DNA of 64,000 bases from Glycine soja (lineage: Eukaryota; Streptophyta; Magnoliopsida; Fabales; Fabaceae). The DNA is taken from assembly GCF_004193775.1 (NCBI RefSeq), contig NC_041006.1, positions 27,414,566 to 27,478,565 on the forward strand. The letters are read 5' to 3'. The notes beneath the pieces are model-generated. The model was not told where the DNA came from. It saw only the letters and a program-made list of their open reading frames with translations, and ran no database searches. The translations under genes and the position numbers were made by a program. Shown here piece by piece: positions 58,140 through 64,000 of the stretch (position 1 is the stretch's first letter; the number at the start of each line of letters is the position of its first letter).

Positions 58140-60180
58140 CTTATACATTCAACTACCTAGCTAATTGATTTTCATGATACTTTTCTTGCATAAATAATCA
58201 TGACCTGTTAATTAAATATATGTGTGTGCGTATGTATACTTAGTCTCACGAGTCTGGTTGTACAGTAGTTATATAGCTTTGATTCATAACATAACGACAA
58301 CTCTTGGTCATTAACACTATTTATACAGGAAAAAATTCTCTTTCTGTACTAACACTGCTAGCCCTCGATTTTATGGCACCGGCAGAGATAACAGAGTAGC
58401 TGCTTAATTATATTCATAAACCTTATTGGCGACTTTTTGTTGGTTATTAGTTTAGCTTTCATGGTAAAAGTTGTTTACTCACACTGAAGCCAATGAACTT
58501 TTTATGTATAAGCAAGGCAATGGATTGCATGGCTTTGTTTACTTTAACAAGCTTGATCATCCCCAAAAGAAAAAATTTCGAAACCAAGTGGTGGGAAAGG
58601 GAACGAAGTAGTAAGTAACCAAAACCAAACAAGTGGGGCTCTTATATACTGTATACAGTTATATACATACATGAGATTTTATGTTAAGCACGTGGACTAA
58701 TATATAGTGTGACGCTAACAATAGACATAATTAATTGCTCATATGATATAGGACGATCCTTGATTCATGTAAAACCAAAAGGACAATGATGTGTCATTAT
58801 GGTTGTGTGGCCGCTAGAGATTAATGATTGAACTAATTGAAGCAAGTTATGAAATATACCCGCCTTGAGTTCTACCTTTTTAACCTTTTCACTTAATTAA
58901 TTAATCGCAGAGCTTGGAAAGAATGAATGAAGGGATTAAATTGTGACTGAGAACCAAGAACTAGAATGAAATTACTAAATGTGTACATATAACAAGAATA
59001 GTGACTAGGGGGTCTTCTGAAAAATTCACGTGGCATTTCCATTATTAATGACTCTCTCTTGTTTCAGATTATATGATATAAAAAAAAATATTTCAAAATA
59101 TATGTCATTTTATAAAATTAATGATACATTAAATATTTTTTTCAGAACTATTCTTAATCAATATTTAGTAGAATTAATGTATAATAAGAATAAATGAGTA
59201 ATTAATTAAAGAAATAAAAATTATTAAAAAATTATCTTTTTTAAATAGCAAATTAATTATTCCATAATTCATATGTTAAAATTTTAAATGTGGTATAATA
59301 TGTAACGGAATGAGTACATAACAAAGTTGATTATTGTTGGTGAGGTGATTTAAACTTGTATCTACCAGAACTAAAGAAGGGCACCTATCGCCTTAAAGGA
59401 ACACAGGATGAAACACAAAAGGGAGTAAAAGAAGAGTCCCAAAGATTCTCGAGACAGATATATGTTAATGTTGTTGTGGTTGATTAAAATTTAATAGGGT
59501 TGCAAAGACACCTACATGGTTGGTGGCATTAGTAATGCACAATATCGTCTTGCAGGGTGCGTATTTAATGGTTACTACCACAATTCTTCGTTTAATAGCC
59601 AAAGGGAATGGGAATGGGAATGGGAGACACAAAAGAAGACGTACAACGTATGTTCCTCGCAGACAAGACGGCAACAATTATGAAAAAGTAACGGACAAAG
59701 AGAGGGGGGTTAATAAGGCTCTCCGTGGTTTCGATGCATTGCATGCCCTTCCCTTTTCTTTTTGTTGTAGTGTTCTTTTCTTTTTGGTCATACGGGGATA
59801 CTGTTTCTGTCGTTTCCCATACTGAGACCTAGACAGGTGCGTATCATGCCATTGGATTTACATCTTCATAAGAGAATAAATAAGCAGTAATGATTATTAG
59901 GAGTATTATTACAAAAATTCCATTAATAACCACCGGGCTTCGTTCCGGTAGAAGACACGAGTCTAGTTTTCACAACGTGACAAACTAAAATTTAAACTCT
60001 ATTTCAAAGAGGTATTTACGTTTAATACCAATCCAGATTGTCTCATAACATTTTATTTTTTAAATAACATAAGCTCTAAGTTAAGTCATAAAGAAATTCA
60101 CTTCCTCAATAATTTTGATTATATATAAATAAATATAAAGATTAGCAATTTATTTTATGCAATCAAAGGAAAAATATCAT
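58140..60180. other. Intergenic DNA, nothing recognised
   Basis: AT-rich with no supported gene. The 59520-59825 ORF has a GNGNGNG repeat and no domain I recognise, so I do not call it. Confidence 0.4.
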
Positions 60181-60610
60181 ATTTATGTCTGAAGTATTAA
60201 ATGGAGGCACACAGATGTTAAATTCTGATAAAGCATTTAAAATTTCATTTAATATTTGTTTTGGAGAAAATGCCTTGGAAACATTCTTCATAGGATCCAT
60301 GAAAGTCCTAAGTAAAAAAATATTCAACATCTATAAGTTCAAACATTCTCAAAAGACGCATCCTACTACACCTGTTATGATGTACCAACTATGAACAAAA
60401 TCACATGATTTTTTGCTGAAGCATGTTTCAAGAAAGCTAAAAAGAGTGGTATCCTAGCATGGAGAGGACTTGAATTAAATGTTCCAATGGACACTTCTTT
60501 AGACCAAGCTTTCAATGAAGAAATTCAATCATTTAGAGACAATATGCACTTATTGAAGAAAACCTATAAATACAAGAAGCTTTGAAGAGTTGAAGTTGCG
60601 CACAAAATAA
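60181..60610 (+). other. Possible decayed coding stretch, unrecognised
   Basis: 60185-60394 (start MSEVLNGGTQMLNSDKAFKI) is followed after a stop by text that reads through 60420-60590 with few stops. No family recognised. Confidence 0.25.
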
Positions 60611-62212
60611 TTCAAATCTTTAGTTCTCTCTTCTAAAGCTCTATCTCTATATATTTGTAAAGTTGTAAAACTCTCAAAACACCTTATATATCCTGAGATA
60701 TAAGCCTAAGTGCTTAAGTTGTATAATTGTTTATAAGATGTTAAGAACTAGGCAATGAGCAAACCAACTAACAATAAATCTTTTGATTTGTTTAGAGCCG
60801 ATAGTGGCTGGGTAGAACAAAGAATATAATGTATTGCATTTAGTCTTTAATTAGAAAGCATTTAGTTAGGATTATTTGTCAAACTTGTTACGTCATGGAT
60901 GTTTTCATGTGTACAGTAGCCATGTTGACTTGATCTTTGATGCTAAATGGAGCTTTTCTAGTGCATGTTGGACTTTCAAGATCAGACTTGGATGTCATGG
61001 ACCTTTTTGGAGGAAAAGAGAACAATTTTTGGGCTGACGCATCTAGCACGAGTGTGCCATTCAATGGCACGGACATGCCAAGTCCCTTATTCCTTGATCA
61101 AGTTATTGACGCATTTTGGGATGAGTATGCCATCCATTCACACGGGCATACATGCCATTTAGCTAACAAGTTATTATCTTATTTTGTGCATTTTTAGTGT
61201 ATTTGAGCCTGAACAAATTTTATCCCATGTCTTTAAATAACTTAGGAAAACTCTGTAGAAGGGTTCCAACTTTGAGATTAATGACTTAGGAGAGCTTTTG
61301 ATTTTTCTTGGTTTTTCTTTTCTCAATTGGTACTCTTTCTTTCTCTTTTATGTTTTCTTTGGGATTGAGTAATTCTCTTTAGTCTGAGATTAGGACATAG
61401 CCCTAACAACTGTTCTATGTTAATTTAATAAATTTGAGGTTTTCTTTAATTTCGTCTTTTGATTCTTCTCTTATCGCAATTCATACATGTTAGACACTTA
61501 ATCACTGTTTGCATGATTTTAGACACTTAGGATGAATTGAGAGGTCAACTTAATCCATTGGAACCATAGGAGCAGAATTTAGGTTTTAATTCACGACAAT
61601 AGAATTAATCCTAGGTGGATAAAACGAATTAATAAAGAACCTAAAGACTTTAATTGAACATAACACCATAACAGTAGGGGTTAATTCAATTAGATACATC
61701 TCCATTTCTTGAAAGAGAAAAGAGATGACATTAGATTAATTTGTCATTAGAAGGAATTAGAAAGAACCTTAAATTGATAAATTAACTAAACAAGAGTCTT
61801 TATGTGAAACCCCGATCTTGAAATTTCTCAAATTTGAATCTATTTCAAATATTTTCACTTATCTTTTATCTTTATCTTCTACTCAATCTTTACATTTTTA
61901 AATCAAATATTCTACCATCAAATTTAAATCTTTCCCCAAATTATTTAGTTTCTATTTTTAAATTGTGGTAATTACTAATTCCAAAAATGTGGTCCTTGTA
62001 GATTAGATATTATTATTTGATGACTACCGTTCACTTGCAATTTTCCCACACCAAAATACTAGGTGATTTCATGTTTGGTGATAAGCTTTGGTTATAAAAG
62101 CCAAGAGTGATAGTGAACAATACTTATAACTTTGATAAAGTTAATGAAACTTGGTGGGTTGTCAGAAACTAGACGTAGTCTGAGTGATAGAGATAAATTA
62201 ATCTTTGTGTCC

Positions 62213-62215
<3 letters not shown>
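60611..62215. other. AT-rich DNA, possibly an old LTR fragment
   Basis: A 17-base palindrome, GTGCCATTCAATGGCAC, lies at 61054-61070. A polypyrimidine stretch (61308-61360) and text such as AATTAATCCTAGGTGGATAA (61610) recall degraded retroelement LTRs. No ends or TSD could be found. Confidence 0.3.

Positions 62216-62293
<78 letters not shown>
62216..62293. repeat. (AT)39 microsatellite
   Basis: 78 bases of uninterrupted AT dinucleotide. The Tyr/Ile-repeat ORF across it is an artefact. Confidence 0.97.
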
Positions 62294-62296
<3 letters not shown>

Positions 62297-62862
62297 GTGC
62301 TAACTGACTCAAGGTTTGAATTTGATTTTGTTATGATAAGAAACATTTGTACAAAATCTGGTATTATTGTTTGATAGTGTTTGTTTGCGAAAACACATTA
62401 TCTACTTTCAAGCTATATCAGATGACAAATTTGTTTTCTAAAAAAGGTATAGAAACTTTCTAAAATCACAATTCAACTCTTATTCTTGTGATATTTGTCT
62501 TTACATCCTCCCCTAGTGTGTTTGGTATCCCACACAAGATGTGTTATAAAAATAAATATTTATGTCATAACAAAGGTTAAATATGCAGGAGTTGAAAAAA
62601 TATTTGCTCCACTAAACCTAAATTCACTATAAGACAATGGCTATGGTGTACTAAACTATTATGTCATTTATGGTATACCACTTTTATTAGTCATTAGATT
62701 CATATGATCTAACGACCATATTATACATCATTTCACATAGAATCACAACTCCTCCACAACCTTTTTACCTTTTCCACAACCCTTTGCCCTATCTTTGTTG
62801 CACTTCCCTTAACTTCTCAAGCTCATTGTGCCTCCTTCGGTGAAACTCACTAAAGGAGGCAT
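62294..62862. other. Intergenic DNA before the TRIM-like element
   Basis: No coding sequence. A stem GCCTCCTT/AAGGAGGC at 62830-62860 lies immediately before the LTR at 62863. Confidence 0.45.
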
Positions 62863-63840
62863 TGTTAGGAAACAATTCAAACTTATAATTTCAAATCTCT
62901 AGAATATAGTTTATATTTAAAAGGGATATTATCTTATTTTTAGGATGTTGTTTATAATTAAAGATATTATCTGGAAATTGGGGATTTGTTTCCTTATTTA
63001 AGAATAGGATGTTAAGTATATAAATAGAGAGTCTTTATATGAGAAGAAGAAGCACCCATCCCGAAAAAGGGTTCACCACCCTAAGTGAAAGAGGGGGTCA
63101 TGTAGAGGGAAGGTTTGTAAGTTTGTGCTAAAAACTTATTGTGAGGTTGTTTATATAGGGATGAAAGCCTGAATCACATTAAACAAATTCGAGTTGGTAA
63201 ATGTATGGATGAAATCCTGAACCACATTAACAAAATAAATTGTGTGGATATAGGAATAAGGGCTTGAACCATGTTAAACAAATTTGTGTGGTCTTTTCCT
63301 TTTAATCTTATGGTGTTGCCTTTTGTTTTGTGGAGTGTTTTCTTATCAATATATGTGTGTTTTTTCCCAATAGTGGTATCAAAGCTTGATGATTCCTGCA
63401 ACCTAGTGACCAAACAGGAGAAGGGTATTGAAGAAGCTTGAGGAAGGTGATGTGGATCTATAAGGAATCATTGTGTTGAAAGTCTTCTTGATGATGTGAT
63501 AGTCAAGTGGCGTGTTCCAATAGAGGTGGTTGATAGTACAAGTTTCGAGGTGTCACCATCTAAAATTTGCGGAGCATAATGTGATGAGCATCATGGAGTT
63601 GAAGATAAAATTTAAATTTTAATTGAGAGAATGATTGTTGAGGAACAATTCAAATTTGTAGCTTCAAATCTTTAGGATGTTGTTTATATTTAAAATGATA
63701 TTATCTTATTTTTAGGATATTGGTTAGAATTAAAGATATTATCTGTAAATTAGAGATTTGTTTTCTCATTTAAAATTAGAATGTTAGGCCTATAAATAGA
63801 AATAAAATGTGTGAATATAGGAATAAAAGCCCAAAAATAG
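62863..63840 (+). mobile_element. Miniature LTR element (TRIM-like), 3' LTR truncated
   Basis: A 507-bp LTR (62863-63369, TGTTAGGAAACAATTC to TTTTTCCCA) is followed by TGGTATCAAAGC, a methionine-tRNA primer site with one change (63374-63385). An internal region of only about 266 bp follows, and then a second LTR start at 63636 (TGTTGAGGAACAATTC). The second copy can be followed to about 63830 and has lost its middle and end. No coding sequence is present. Short direct LTRs around a tiny interior are the TRIM plan; an internally deleted copia element is the alternative. Confidence 0.75.
63374..63385 (+). other. Primer binding site of the TRIM-like element
   Basis: TGGTATCAAAGC, 5 bases after the LTR end. 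Confidence 0.8.
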
Positions 63841-64000
63841 CATTGGATCGAGGACCTGAGGGTTAGTGAGGGTAAATTATTTAAAAAATAATAATATTTG
63901 TTATCATACATATGAAAATAATGTTTTTACCTCTAAAATTTTTGAAGTTCGACTTAAGTCTCTTGTATAAAATTGGGTGTTTTTTTTCCTCAAGTTGCTA
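63841..64000. other. Unassigned end of window
   Basis: AT-rich, no feature recognised. Confidence 0.4.

Noticed and set aside
59520..59825. 101-residue ORF with GNGNGNG
   Set aside because: No family, no upstream signals that I can support, and the flanks are intergenic.
60937..61197. 86-residue ORF on the + strand
   Set aside because: Overlapping ORFs occur in other frames and on the other strand. Nothing is recognisable, and the region looks like a decayed repeat.
62132..62374. Tyr/Ile-repeat ORF
   Set aside because: It is the AT microsatellite.
1..64000. tRNA, rRNA or known plant microRNA genes
   Set aside because: I looked for tRNA-like boxes and for the common conserved plant microRNAs by eye and saw none. 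tRNAscan-SE and a miRNA search would be needed to exclude them.

Overview
The window is plant nuclear DNA from a gene-poor, repeat-packed region. A legume, most likely soybean or a close Glycine relative, is suggested by a SIRE1-like Sirevirus with an envelope-like ORF, by LTRs studded with the palindrome TGGTAATCGATTACCA, and by an Athila-like family full of GCTTAGCG motifs. That assignment rests on family knowledge and was not tested by a search. I found no intact host gene, no tRNA or rRNA gene and no CRISPR array. Nearly all coding sequence belongs to decayed transposable elements.

1-29943: one Ty1/copia Sirevirus on the + strand, whose 5' LTR is cut by the window edge, is split by three insertions, each with an exact 5-bp target-site duplication (TSD). 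(a) A Tat/Ogre-like Ty3/gypsy element lies at 2673-20429 (TSD CTACT); it is itself split by a second Ty3/gypsy element on the - strand at 6490-12837 (TSD CAAGG). (b) A solo LTR lies at 20870-22430 (TSD GAACA). (c) A second solo LTR of the same family lies at 23906-25568 (TSD ATACC). Removing them leaves about 8.9 kb of Sirevirus, close to a normal length once the missing part of the 5' LTR is added. Its order is gag, protease, integrase, RT, RNase H, envelope-like ORF, 3' LTR.

29944-43000: an older degenerate coding stretch followed by two tandem-repeat arrays. The second array is split by a - strand Athila-like element (31607-42720, TSD CCATG) that keeps gag-protease and an envelope-like ORF but has no RT, RNase H or integrase. 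Its envelope-like ORF is broken by another solo LTR (35223-36317, TSD CAGAG).

43000-54400: low-complexity intergenic DNA with a MITE-like element (about 43593-43952) and a 4.7-kb non-autonomous CACTA transposon (46411-51120, TSD AGG). The CACTA element carries exon-intron fragments that resemble four unrelated host genes: kinesin-5, a Sec14-like lipid-transfer protein, a METTL18-like histidine methyltransferase and a molybdate-anion/MFS transporter.

54400-64000: a truncated, rearranged - strand Ty3/gypsy fragment (integrase and RNase H) split by a fourth solo LTR (56366-57509, TSD GTGTC), AT-rich intergenic DNA, a 78-bp AT microsatellite and a miniature LTR element resembling a TRIM at 62863-63840.

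The least expected signal is a series of short hairpins in the transcribed part of the solo LTRs at 20870 and 23906. They share a GGGTACA loop, the stems differ from one hairpin to the next, and one base pair is swapped compensatorily between the two copies. The diverged LTR at 35223 has a hairpin series of different sequence in the same place.
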